64,000 nucleotides of DNA, from contig JACRCQ010000077.1 of the NCBI GenBank assembly GCA_016218915.1, positions 1 through 64,000 of the forward strand, read 5' to 3'. Made by a program: the position numbers and the translations under genes. Positions 16,393 through 27,265 of the stretch are shown here, one piece after another. Origin of the DNA: Deltaproteobacteria bacterium. GTDB taxonomy: Bacteria; Myxococcota_A; Polyangia; Polyangiales; Polyangiaceae. The notes under the pieces are model-generated. The model worked only from the letters and a program-made list of their open reading frames with translations, was not told where the DNA came from and searched no databases. The number at the start of each line of letters is the position of its first letter. The first letter of the stretch is position 1.

Positions 16393-18483
16393 TCAACCCA
16401 TGCTCAGCGTCTTGGCCTTCAACCCGCGCGCCCACCAATCGAAGATGACCCGCGTGCTGAAGACGGTTGTGAACAAGCTGGCGACAATTCCCACGACGAG
16501 TGTCACCGCGAATCCCTTGATCGGCCCGGACCCGTACTGGGCGAGCACCAGGCCTGATAGAAGCGTCGTCACGTGGCCGTCGAAGATGGCCGCGAACGCG
16601 CGGTCGTAGCCTGCATCCACTGCAGCGCGCACGCTCTTGCCTGCGCGAAGCTCTTCCCGGATGCGCTCGTTGATCAGCACGTTGGCGTCCACCGCCATGC
16701 CGATCGTCAGCGCGAGCCCGGCAATGCCAGGCAGCGTCATCGATGCTCCGAATCCTGCGAGCACCGCCATCTGCATCAGCAGGTTGAACAGCACGGCGAT
16801 GTCGGCGATGAAGCCGGCGCGGTGGTAGTAGATGACCATGAAGATGAGCACGACCGCTGAGCCGATCGCTGCCGCCTTCACTCCCTGCTTGATCGAGTCC
16901 AGTCCGAGCGAGGGACCGATGCGCTGCTCGTTGGAGGGCGTGATCGGCGCTGGCAACGCGCCCGATCGAAGCACCAGCTCCAGCTTGCGCGATTCCTCGA
17001 GCTGCGTCTGCGGGTCCGAGGCCCCCATCGTGATCTGAGCGTGCCCGCCCGCGATCTTCGACTGGATCACCGGCGCGCTCTCGGTCTTGCCGTCCAGGAT
17101 GATCGCAAAGCGACGCTTGATGTTCGCTCCGGTGATCTCCTCGAATCGCTCGCCGCCGGAGTCGGTGAATGTCAGCGCCACGTGCCAGCCGCCCAGGCTC
17201 TGGCTCCCCTGATCCGCCTGCGCCGAAGCATCCCGGATCTGGTCGCCCGTCACGTCCGCTCGCGAGAACAAGTAGTACGTCTGCCAGCCGGTCTCCTTCT
17301 GCACGAGCGTGTCCGGGTCCGTGCTCCTCACGACCCCGTATCCCACTTCGCGATCGCTCGGCACACCCAGGGTCTCCACCCAGGCCTTGAGACGATCGAG
17401 CGCCTGCTGCATGGTCTCGTTGGACTGCTTCTCGATCACCGCCGCGTGGATCTGGTTGGTCTTGCCCGGCCCCACCGACTGCGTCTGCGCCTCCAGGCGG
17501 ATGCCTGCCGGCAGCTCCGGCTTCGGCCCCAGCTTCTTGACCGCGGTGCCGATGAAGTCCGTGTCGTCGTCGAGCATCTTGAACTCGAGACGCGCCGTCT
17601 TGCTGATGATCTCGCGGATCTCCTTGAACGTCTTCTCGTCCTCGCCCGGCACTTCGATGATGATGTCCTCGTCGCGCACCGTGACCGATGCCTCGCGAAG
17701 ACCGAGCTCGTCGACGCGGCGCAGGATCGTCTCCTTGGCCTGCGTGACTGCACGCTCGCGGATCTGGCTCTCGACCTCGGTGCGAATCCGGAAGTTGAAC
17801 GTCTTGCCGTCCTGCTGACGGAGCGTCGTCATCTCCCACTGGAAGCGCTTGTTGAATCGCTCGTCGAGCTTGCTCGCGTCCGACGCGTCCTTGAAGACCA
17901 GATTGATCAGGTCCGCCTTGGCGCGCGGCTTGTCCATCTCGATCTTGTCGTTGAGCTTCGCCAGCTCGTCGCGGGTCGGCGGCTTGTCGCCGGAGTGGAA
18001 CCCGAACGACGTGGTCAGCATCTGCCGCATCTCGTCGTAGTAGCGGTCACGCTTGTCGCGGATCGCCTCCTCGACATCGACCGTGTACACGAGGCGCAAG
18101 CCGCCGCGCAGGTCGAGCCCGGCAACCATCTGGAACCCCACGTTGTCCTTGATGTACTGGGGGCAGGGGACCTTGCCGCTCGACAGCCGGTGCGCCGTGG
18201 GCCACAGGCTCAGAATGCACAGCAAGCCGGTCGCGATCACCATCCCCAGCTTCACGCGCCAGGCCAGGTCGATGTAGCGCGCCGCCGTGATCGCCGACCA
18301 GAGCATGATCAGCGCAAAAATGACCATGACCCAGAAGCTGTCGTAGTGCGCTGCCGCCGCTGCAGACCCGCCAGCCACCGCTGCGATCCACAGCGAGTTG
18401 CGACGGACCTTGCTCAGGTAGCCGCCGACCGCACACACCAGAGCCAGGCCGAGCAGCCCGTATTGCAGAATGTTTTGTAGCAT
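16393..18483 (-). CDS. secD: protein translocase subunit SecD
   Basis: 696 residues. Signatures are GLDLRGGLRLVYTVDVEEA in the first periplasmic segment and the RND core DANVLINERIREELRAGKS. Two to three hydrophobic helices occur before the first periplasmic loop (residues 1-85), more than the single N-terminal span of E. coli SecD, giving a longer N terminus; this is seen in some deltaproteobacterial SecDs as far as I recall. Paired with secF (12-base gap) and yajC (24-base gap) in the classical order. Confidence 0.97.
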   Translation of the reverse strand: MLQNILQYGLLGLALVCAVGGYLSKVRRNSLWIAAVAGGSAAAAAHYDSFWVMVIFALIMLWSAITAARYIDLAWRVKLGMVIATGLLCILSLWPTAHRLSSGKVPCPQYIKDNVGFQMVAGLDLRGGLRLVYTVDVEEAIRDKRDRYYDEMRQMLTTSFGFHSGDKPPTRDELAKLNDKIEMDKPRAKADLINLVFKDASDASKLDERFNKRFQWEMTTLRQQDGKTFNFRIRTEVESQIRERAVTQAKETILRRVDELGLREASVTVRDEDIIIEVPGEDEKTFKEIREIISKTARLEFKMLDDDTDFIGTAVKKLGPKPELPAGIRLEAQTQSVGPGKTNQIHAAVIEKQSNETMQQALDRLKAWVETLGVPSDREVGYGVVRSTDPDTLVQKETGWQTYYLFSRADVTGDQIRDASAQADQGSQSLGGWHVALTFTDSGGERFEEITGANIKRRFAIILDGKTESAPVIQSKIAGGHAQITMGASDPQTQLEESRKLELVLRSGALPAPITPSNEQRIGPSLGLDSIKQGVKAAAIGSAVVLIFMVIYYHRAGFIADIAVLFNLLMQMAVLAGFGASMTLPGIAGLALTIGMAVDANVLINERIREELRAGKSVRAAVDAGYDRAFAAIFDGHVTTLLSGLVLAQYGSGPIKGFAVTLVVGIVASLFTTVFSTRVIFDWWARGLKAKTLSMG

Positions 18484-18507
18484 GGTGTAGACGCCGGAAA
18501 GGACCGG

Positions 18508-19035
18508 CTATTTCTTCAGTTCGCTGAAGGGTTCCTTGTCCGACCCCTCGGTCTTGCCTTTGCCCGAATCCTTGGCGGACTCCTTGGAGGACTCCTTGGA
18601 AGCCTCCTTGGGGGCATCCTTGGACGCTGGCGCTGGCTCCTCGCCCGCGTCGAGGCCCTGAATGGCCGACTTGAGCATGGTCACCTTCACGCCTGGTGCG
18701 AGCTCGAGCTTGACGTACTTGGTGCCCATTTCGGCGAGCTTGCCGATCACCCCGCTGGAGGTGATGACCCGGTCGCCCTTCTTGAGCTTGGATTCAAGCT
18801 CCTTCTGCTTCTTGCTCGTGGATCGGTTCAGCAGGAAAATAACCAGCAGCATGGGCAGGAACATCAACAGCATCATGCCGATGTTCATGCCGCCGCCGCC
18901 CGCGGCCGGGCCGCCACCTACCGGTCCGCCGGTTGACGGAACCCCGGCAGGGGGTTGAGATGGCTGGACCGTCTCGGCCCTCCCAGGTACGTTCTGCGGG
19001 ATCTGGGGCTGGAGCTCCATTCCAATAAGATTCAC
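18508..19035 (-). CDS. yajC: YajC, Sec accessory subunit, with extended tails
   Basis: 175 residues, against about 85-110 usual. A Pro/Gly-rich N-terminal extension (residues 1-50) precedes the single transmembrane helix (MNIGMMLLMFLPMLLVIFLL) and the family core KKGDRVITSSGVIGKLAEMG...YVKLELAPG. A C-terminal tail of about 45 residues is made of Lys/Glu/Ser/Ala repeats (KDAPKEASKESSKESAK), low complexity and probably disordered in the cytoplasm. It is the first gene of the yajC-secD-secF operon, with a candidate promoter about 110 bases upstream. Confidence 0.93.
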   Translation of the reverse strand: MNLIGMELQPQIPQNVPGRAETVQPSQPPAGVPSTGGPVGGGPAAGGGGMNIGMMLLMFLPMLLVIFLLNRSTSKKQKELESKLKKGDRVITSSGVIGKLAEMGTKYVKLELAPGVKVTMLKSAIQGLDAGEEPAPASKDAPKEASKESSKESAKDSGKGKTEGSDKEPFSELKK

Positions 19036-19149
19036 GGTGCCTCCGGAGTTCGCCGGCTATAGCGGCTTCCAGGCCGCCATGCAACATCGCGAGCGGCATA
19101 CGTTTGGGGGAGAGGGTTGAAGCGGTGGGCCGGACCTGTTCCGCCGGGC

Positions 19150-19177
19150 AGTGTACAACACGCCCGCCGACTCACAA
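19150..19177 (-). promoter_or_regulatory. candidate sigma-70-type promoter of yajC-secDF
   Basis: On the reverse strand, TTGTGA (19177-19172) and TACACT (19155-19150) are 16 bp apart, each matching 4 of 6 consensus bases. The start site would fall near 19143, leaving a leader of roughly 110 bases before the yajC ATG. This is a pattern match only. Confidence 0.4.
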
Positions 19178-19235
19178 CTCCCCCTGGCTCGATTTGTCGG
19201 GTTGGCTCCGGCCAGGTACCTGAACGTTTGAGTCT

Positions 19236-19403
19236 GGCTTTCGGCTACCAGCCTCCGGCTTCTGGCTCCAGGCTCCAGGCTCCAGGCTCGAAGCTCGAGG
19301 CTCGAGGCTTGAGGCTCCAGGCTCCAGGCTCGAAGCTCGAGGCTCGAGGCTTGAGGCTCGAAGGTTGAGGTCGAAGCTTGAGGCTCGAAGCTCGAGCCTC
19401 GAA
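19236..19403 (+). repeat. 7-bp-period tandem array (GGCTCCA type)
   Basis: About 23 consecutive heptamers of the form GGCTNNA (GGCTCCA, GGCTCGA, AGCTCGA, GGCTTGA), including a perfect 42-bp tandem duplication (19271-19312 and 19313-19354). All six frames are open with seven-residue periodicity, which is an artefact of the repeat and not coding. It fills the gap between yajC and the carboxylase/reductase gene together with the facing arm at 19456-19488. Confidence 0.9.
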
Positions 19404-19455
19404 GCCACAAGGCCGGGCTCTCCATCGGATTCTCCTGATTGAGATATCTCGATCT

Positions 19456-19488
19456 GGCTGAAGCCTGCAGCCTGAAGCCTGCAGCCTC
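19456..19488 (-). repeat. inverted arm of the heptamer repeat
   Basis: On the reverse strand this reads GGCTGCA GGCTTCA GGCTGCA GGCTTCA GCC, beginning 22 bases after the stop of the carboxylase/reductase gene and facing the array at 19236-19403 across a core of about 52 bp. That core holds an AGATATCT palindrome at 19442-19449. Confidence 0.85.
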
Positions 19489-19509
19489 TCCTCCGCCAAA
19501 GCCTGGACG

Positions 19510-21249
19510 CTACCCGCCCATCATCCTGCGGATAATGTCCGTCATCGATACCACCCCGATCGGAGACCGCTTTCCCTCCCGATCATCCACGACCACCAAC
19601 CGGTGGATTCTCATCCGGGTCATGTCCGTGATCGCCTGGCTCAGCGCGGTGCCCGCTGTGCAGGTCACCAACCCAGCCGTCATGATCTCGGTCGCTTTCA
19701 TGGCCGAGAACGTCTCAGGGCTCCTGCCCTGCCTGGCCAGCACCAGGTCGGTCTGAGAGACCACTCCGACCGCATCGCCCGCTTCATTGACCACGACCAC
19801 AGCGTGAATCTGGTTGTCCACCAGGAGCCTGGCGATCTCCGTGACGCTGCTCTGTGGATTGCACGTGATCACGCCCGCATGCATCACGTCCCCCACCAGC
19901 GTCTTGTCGTCGAAGGTCGGCGGCTCGATCGGCTCTGGTCGCGGGCGGACGTAGACTTCCTCGGGCTCCGGGAACGCAAGCTGCTGGGGCGCGGTGCGCT
20001 GCATCTCGGCGCTCACGCCCGTGCCCAGCTCTCGAGCACCCACGAGAATCGCCATGTTTCCGTGTGGATGCCGGTTCTCATGCATCAGCTGGTGCGCGTC
20101 GGGAAGCTCGTTGAAGGTGAACGTGCGCGAAAGGCAAGGGTCCACCTTCCCCTCGATCACCAGCTCGTTGAGTCCGTACGCCTGCTCGTCGTTGGCAAAG
20201 TGCGAGCCCTGCAGCCGCTTCTGCCTCATCCACAGGTACCTGAGGTCGACCGTCGCGTTGTAACCGGTCGTTCCCGCGCAGATCACCACCATGCCGCCCG
20301 TGTCGCATACGAAAATCGAGGTGGGAATCGTGTCCTCGCCCGGGTGCTCGAACACGATCCGCGGGCTGCGCCGCTCCCCAAGCACGTCCCAGATCGCCTT
20401 GCCAAACGACCGGACCCCCTTGAGCCACGCGCCGTAGCCGACCTGGTCCTTCCAGTGAGGAAGCATGCCCCAGTGCTTGAAGTTCCTACGATTGATGCTG
20501 CCTTTGGCGCCGAGCTGCTTGCAGTAGTCCGCCTTGTCGTCGCTCGAGATCACTGCGATCGGGATCGCCCCCTTGGCTTTCGCGATCTGGATCGCCATGG
20601 ACCCGAGACCACCTGCGCCGCCCCAGATCAGCACCGCGTCGTCCTTCTGCACCGCGTGCTCATCCCAGCCGAGCAGCATCCGATAGGCGGTCGCGCCCAC
20701 GAGCATGTACGCAGCCGCAGCCTCCCAGGTCAGGTGCTTGGGCTTGGGGACGCATTGATGCGCCTGCACACGTGTGAACTGGGCGAACGATCCGTAGTTG
20801 GTCTCGTAGCCCCAGATGCGGAAGGTCGGTGACATCATGGGGTCCTCGCCCCGACGCACCACCGGACAGTCGGCATTCCACGTTCCGCAGTGCAGGACCA
20901 CCTCGTCTCCGACCTTGAGGTTGGTGACCTTCTTGCCGACTTTGTAGACGATTCCCGAGCCGTCGCTTCCGCCGATGTGGAAGCTCTCAGGCTCGCCGGC
21001 CTTGTTTCTCGTTTCGATCACGTCGATCGGGACGCCGAGCCCGGCCCAGACATTGTTGTAGTTCACGCCCGCGGCCATCACGTACACGAGCACTTCGTCG
21101 TCGCGTATCTCCGGGACCGCGACCACCTCGAGCACGAAGGCCTTGCGAGGCTCGCCGAAGCGCTCCTTGCGAATGAGCCATGCCCACATCTTCTCGGGCA
21201 CGACGCCGATCGGTGGCGCCTCGCCTGGTTGGTAGAGTTCCTTGCCCAT
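19510..21249 (-). CDS. ccrA: crotonyl-CoA carboxylase/reductase-like enzyme with C-terminal CBS pair
   Basis: 579 residues from the ATG at 21249, with GGAGGG upstream. Residues 1-415 are a zinc-independent medium-chain reductase of the crotonyl-CoA carboxylase/reductase type: GVNYNNVWAGLG (61-72), WGYETNYGSFAQF (146-157), the NADPH-binding WGGAGGLGSMA (209-219) and LQGSHFAN with His350. The Asn, Tyr/Phe-Glu and His positions correspond to residues reported for CO2 binding in characterised CCRs. The enzyme makes ethylmalonyl-CoA (or another alkylmalonyl-CoA) from enoyl-CoA, CO2 and NADPH. Residues about 450-579 are two CBS domains (VGDVMHAGVITCNPQSS; ATEIMTAGLVTCTAGT), which usually sense adenine nucleotides. 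This fusion is unusual. A thioesterase and an acyl-CoA dehydrogenase lie upstream on the same strand. Confidence 0.88.
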   Translation of the reverse strand: MGKELYQPGEAPPIGVVPEKMWAWLIRKERFGEPRKAFVLEVVAVPEIRDDEVLVYVMAAGVNYNNVWAGLGVPIDVIETRNKAGEPESFHIGGSDGSGIVYKVGKKVTNLKVGDEVVLHCGTWNADCPVVRRGEDPMMSPTFRIWGYETNYGSFAQFTRVQAHQCVPKPKHLTWEAAAAYMLVGATAYRMLLGWDEHAVQKDDAVLIWGGAGGLGSMAIQIAKAKGAIPIAVISSDDKADYCKQLGAKGSINRRNFKHWGMLPHWKDQVGYGAWLKGVRSFGKAIWDVLGERRSPRIVFEHPGEDTIPTSIFVCDTGGMVVICAGTTGYNATVDLRYLWMRQKRLQGSHFANDEQAYGLNELVIEGKVDPCLSRTFTFNELPDAHQLMHENRHPHGNMAILVGARELGTGVSAEMQRTAPQQLAFPEPEEVYVRPRPEPIEPPTFDDKTLVGDVMHAGVITCNPQSSVTEIARLLVDNQIHAVVVVNEAGDAVGVVSQTDLVLARQGRSPETFSAMKATEIMTAGLVTCTAGTALSQAITDMTRMRIHRLVVVDDREGKRSPIGVVSMTDIIRRMMGG

Positions 21250-21386
21250 GTCTTGCCCTCCGCAGACTCCTGCCGCTTTGCGCAAGGCATTGGATGCGCC
21301 ACGAATCCCGCGGGTAGCGCGCACTGCCGCTGCCGCTCCCTGGATCCCACTGGGCGCCACGGCCAGGCTCGCGAGCCTGCAGAGAG

Positions 21387-21806
21387 CTACTCGCCGATGA
21401 TCTTGATCAACGCGCGCTTGCGCCTTCGGCCATCGAATTCGCCGTAGAAGATCTGCTCCCACGGGCCGAAGTCGAGCTCGCCCCCGGTGATGGCCACCAC
21501 CACCTCACGGCCCATCACCTGACGCTTGAGGTGCGCGTCGCCGTTGTCCTCCCCTGTCCGGTTGTGCCGGTATTTGGACGTTGGCTCATGCGGCGCCAGC
21601 TTCTCGAGCCAGTCTTCGTAGTCCGCCAGCAACCCCGATTCGTCGTCGTTGATGAATACGCTCGCCGTGATGTGCATCGCGTTCACCAGACACAGGCCTT
21701 CCTGCACGCCGCTGTCGCGCACAGCCTGACGCACGCGGTCGGTGATGTTGATGAACTCGCGGCGGGCCTTGACCTCGAACCACAGCTCCTTGCGATACGA
21801 CTTCAT
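21387..21806 (-). CDS. yjbQ: YjbQ family protein (UPF0047)
   Basis: 139 residues, normal length. It carries the family pattern: NAMHITASVFINDDE near residue 42, HNRTGEDNGDAHLKRQVMG near 80 and GPWEQIFYGEFDG near 112. Homologues show weak thiamine-phosphate synthase activity, hence the common name, but the physiological role is unsettled. It lies 33 bases after the thioesterase gene in the same direction. Confidence 0.93.
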   Translation of the reverse strand: MKSYRKELWFEVKARREFINITDRVRQAVRDSGVQEGLCLVNAMHITASVFINDDESGLLADYEDWLEKLAPHEPTSKYRHNRTGEDNGDAHLKRQVMGREVVVAITGGELDFGPWEQIFYGEFDGRRRKRALIKIIGE

Positions 21807-21839
21807 CCTGCTCGCTCCTCGTGAATCGGTCGTCGTCGA

Positions 21840-22235
21840 TCACTCCGCCGGCACAGGGATCGGTCGTCGATCCGGTCCCACGGCCACGAAGATCAGCTCC
21901 GCTGAGGTCACGTGAACCGGATCGCCCCCGTCCCGCCGATGCGCCCAGACCTCAGCCTGGATCTTCATGCTCGTTCGCCCCACGCCCATCAGGTTCGCGT
22001 AGACCGAGACGAGGTCTCCCACGAACACCGGGTTGTGGAAGATGACCTCGTTCATCTTGAGCGTGACCACGCCCGATCGCGCGCGCACCGACGCTACCGT
22101 GCCTGCAGCCTGGTCGATGAGCGACAGGATGATCCCGCCGAAGATCGTGCCGTGGTAGTTGGTGTCTCGCGGCATCATCATCGCCCGGATGATCGGCTCG
22201 CCGTCTTGCCCGTTGGGGGCCTTGATCGTGCTCAT
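21840..22235 (-). CDS. hotdog-fold acyl-CoA thioesterase (YciA/Acot7-like)
   Basis: 131 residues from the ATG at 22235. Family features are DTNYHGTIFGGIILSLIDQAAG (HGxxFGG with the catalytic Asp in LIDQAAG) and FHNPVFVGDLVSVYA. It hydrolyses acyl-CoA to free acid and CoA, often acting as a CoA-level valve. It sits between an acyl-CoA dehydrogenase gene and yjbQ on the same strand. Confidence 0.9.
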   Translation of the reverse strand: MSTIKAPNGQDGEPIIRAMMMPRDTNYHGTIFGGIILSLIDQAAGTVASVRARSGVVTLKMNEVIFHNPVFVGDLVSVYANLMGVGRTSMKIQAEVWAHRRDGGDPVHVTSAELIFVAVGPDRRPIPVPAE

Positions 22236-22321
22236 GGCAGCCAGAGCCTGCCATGGGTCCACGCCGGCGCCCAAGCGATGCCTGCGATGCCGCACATCTT
22301 CCCGTGGATGGATGGGGCGTT

Positions 22322-23485
22322 TCAGCCGTACATGTCGGACAGGTCGCCCGAGATGTTCTTCTGCATCGCCTCGTTGGTCCCACCGCCGATCGACAGCAGG
22401 ATCGCGTCGCGCAGCATGCGCTCCACCGGATAGTCGCGCAGGTAGCCGTATCCGCCGAACACCTGGATCGCAGCGCGCGCGACCCGCTCGCCCACGCCCG
22501 TGGCGACCAGCTTGGCCGAGGCGGCCCCGAGGCTCTCGCGACGGCCCGGGGAGATGGACTGCGCAACGGTGTAGACCAGCGCCCGCGCGGCCATGGTGTG
22601 CGCGTGGGATTCTGCAACCATCTGCTGGATCTGCCCGAACTCGATCAGACGCTTCCCAAAGGCCTTTCGCTGCTGGGTCGCGTAGCGCGTCATCTCCTCG
22701 CAGCAACGAAGCGCGATCCCGACCGACTGCGCGGCCAGGGTGAGACGCTCGATCTCGAGGTTGCGCATCATGTGGACGAGCGCACCGCCCTCCGCGCCGA
22801 TGCGGTTCTCCTCGGGGACTTCCATGTCCTCGAACACGAGGCACGAGGTGGGCGACCCGCGCATGCCCATCTTCGTTTCCTTCTTGCCGACCGAGAACCC
22901 CTTGAAGCCGCTCTCGACCACGAACGAAGAGATGTCGCGCCGCCCCGGTCCTGTCCGCGCATACACCAGGAACACGCGCCCGTAGGGCCCGTTGGTGATG
23001 AACTGCTTGGTGCCGTTCATCACGTAGCGATCGCCCTTCCTCTGCGCTGTCGTGCGCATTCCGAGCACGTCGGTGCCTGCCTCGGGCTCGGTCATCGCCA
23101 TGCCTGCGATCCATTCGCCAGACAGCACCTTGTCCAGGTACCGGTCGCGCTGCGCGGCGTCGGCTGAATGGTAGAAGTTGTTCACGAACAGGACTTCGTG
23201 AGCGAGATACGACAGCGTCGTGGCCGGGTCGAAGCGCGAGAACTCCTCGTGCACGATCACCGCCGCCGTCGAGTCGAGGCCCACGCCCCCGTGATCTGCA
23301 CTGACCGTCAGCCCGAACAGACCGAGCTCTGAGCCGAATCGCGCAAACAGGCCCGGGTCGAAGCTCTCCTCGAGATCGCGCTTCGAAGCCTGCGGGCCGA
23401 GCACAGACTCGCCGAACTTGCGCGCTGTCTCCCTCAGATGGCGATGCTCCTCAGTGGGATTGAAGATGTCGACGGGCTGCTTCAC
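22322..23485 (-). CDS. acyl-CoA dehydrogenase
   Basis: 387 residues from a GTG at 23485, which has GAGGAGG seven bases upstream; a longer frame would add 47 low-quality residues. All family blocks are present: AMTEPEAGTDVLGM (flavin/substrate contact), FITNGPYG, MGMRGSPTSCLVFEDM, the LAAQSVGIALRCCEE helix and the C-terminal QVFGGYGYLRDYPVERMLRDA with the catalytic-region IGGGTNEAMQ, which is typical of short- or branched-chain acyl-CoA dehydrogenases. FAD enzyme, passing electrons to ETF. It oxidises an acyl-CoA to enoyl-CoA, possibly feeding the downstream carboxylase/reductase. Confidence 0.92.
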   Translation of the reverse strand: MKQPVDIFNPTEEHRHLRETARKFGESVLGPQASKRDLEESFDPGLFARFGSELGLFGLTVSADHGGVGLDSTAAVIVHEEFSRFDPATTLSYLAHEVLFVNNFYHSADAAQRDRYLDKVLSGEWIAGMAMTEPEAGTDVLGMRTTAQRKGDRYVMNGTKQFITNGPYGRVFLVYARTGPGRRDISSFVVESGFKGFSVGKKETKMGMRGSPTSCLVFEDMEVPEENRIGAEGGALVHMMRNLEIERLTLAAQSVGIALRCCEEMTRYATQQRKAFGKRLIEFGQIQQMVAESHAHTMAARALVYTVAQSISPGRRESLGAASAKLVATGVGERVARAAIQVFGGYGYLRDYPVERMLRDAILLSIGGGTNEAMQKNISGDLSDMYG

Positions 23486-23885
23486 AGGCTCGCCTCCTCG
23501 CTCGTTCGCTTGCTGCGTTGGTCTCGTAGGGGTCGCCACGCTCGCCAGTTGCATTGCTGCCTCGTCTCCATCCACAGGGCCTGCGCCTACAACGCCAGAT
23601 CCCGTGCCTGCCCGCAGGGAAGACATGATGGTGATTGAGGGCAGATCCTCCCGGTAGAAGCGTGATTGTCACGGAATGTGGCACGACTTCTCGAAAGCAG
23701 CAAGGCCTGCACGAGATCGATTCGCGAACAGATCAGGGACAAGTCGCGAAAGGAACGGGCGGTTCGTGCTCGCGACGCACGCGGACGGGCCGCGCCCAGG
23801 AATCCCTAGCGCTCGGTCTTGATAGGTTGATGGGAGGGTGGGGTAAGGCGAGCGGGTTCAGACCGGGGTCAAGAAGCGGGCAGAC
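23486..23885. other. intergenic region, 400 bp, with a 13-bp palindrome
   Basis: Upstream region of the acyl-CoA dehydrogenase and 3' flank of the pyrophosphatase gene. It holds the palindrome CGTGATTGTCACG (23661-23673), about 176 bases before the dehydrogenase GTG, in the size range of TetR/GntR-family operators of fatty-acid genes. No terminator hairpin with T-tract is seen after the pyrophosphatase stop, and no small gene is supported. Confidence 0.35.
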
Positions 23886-26624
<2,739 letters not shown>

Positions 26625-26980
26625 TGCTTAATCTCCTGGCGATTTCAGGGCCACGACTGACAGTGACCGATGGGGCACACCCCCCTCACGGTCCTGACGA
26701 AGGTCAGCCGTTTTCAACCACCATGCATCAGCAATCCAAGGTTTTCCGGCAGAGAATCCACCGGTGAAGAGCCGAGTTCATAACAGGCGCCTTGGCAGAC
26801 TGTCGACAAGAAACGACCAGTCGGCAGGGGGCAGGCACGGATGAATCCACCCGGATACCCGACAAAAACGAGGACTTATCGATGCGCGTTCCGCGCCAAG
26901 CCATGCGCATCTCGCGATTGACAGGCTTGCCGCTGAACGACGTCCGCTGCAGAGTTGCCACGCGCAACAAGGAGGCTGCC
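26625..26980. other. divergent intergenic region, 356 bp, between hppA and yggX
   Basis: It holds the hppA ribosome binding site at its left end and the yggX leader at its right end. TTGACA at 26918-26923 (forward) is a good -35 match but has no convincing -10 at normal spacing. Frames open here (for example an upstream in-frame extension of yggX) lack ribosome binding sites, so I see no extra gene. Confidence 0.4.
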
Positions 26981-27259
26981 GTGTCGGAACGAATGGTGAT
27001 GTGCAGGATGCTCAAGAAGGAACTGCCGGGACTCAAACGTCCGCCGTTCAAGAACGCGCTCGGCCAGCGGCTCTACGAGGACGTCTCCGAAGAAGCGTGG
27101 AAGGCCTGGCTGCAGGAATCCGTGCGCCTGATCAACACCTACCGCATCGACCTGGCCGACCCCTCGGGTCAGGAATTCCTCTTCAAGCAGACTGCCATCT
27201 ACTTCGGCTACGAAGAGGGCGATCTCGCAGCAACGGCCTGGGTACCGCCGGACAAGTAG
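26981..27259 (+). CDS. yggX: YggX-type Fe(II)-trafficking / oxidative-damage protection protein
   Basis: 92 residues from a GTG at 26981 with AAGGAGG at ideal spacing; the length matches the family (about 90). Signatures are MVMCRMLKKELPGL with the conserved Cys, then KNALGQRLYEDVSEEAWKAWL and FLFKQTAIYFGYEEGD. The family protects Fe-S enzymes from superoxide and iron stress. It is divergent from hppA and ends seven bases from the convergent transpeptidase gene. Confidence 0.94.
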   Translation: MSERMVMCRMLKKELPGLKRPPFKNALGQRLYEDVSEEAWKAWLQESVRLINTYRIDLADPSGQEFLFKQTAIYFGYEEGDLAATAWVPPDK

Positions 27260-27265
27260 GCTGAA

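Noticed and set aside
19236..19403. Open frames with regular seven-residue repeats across the heptamer array, or a CRISPR-like array
   Set aside because: The 7-bp unit opens all frames at once (21 bp = 7 codons), and there is no conserved longer repeat with unique spacers, ribosome binding site or cas gene.
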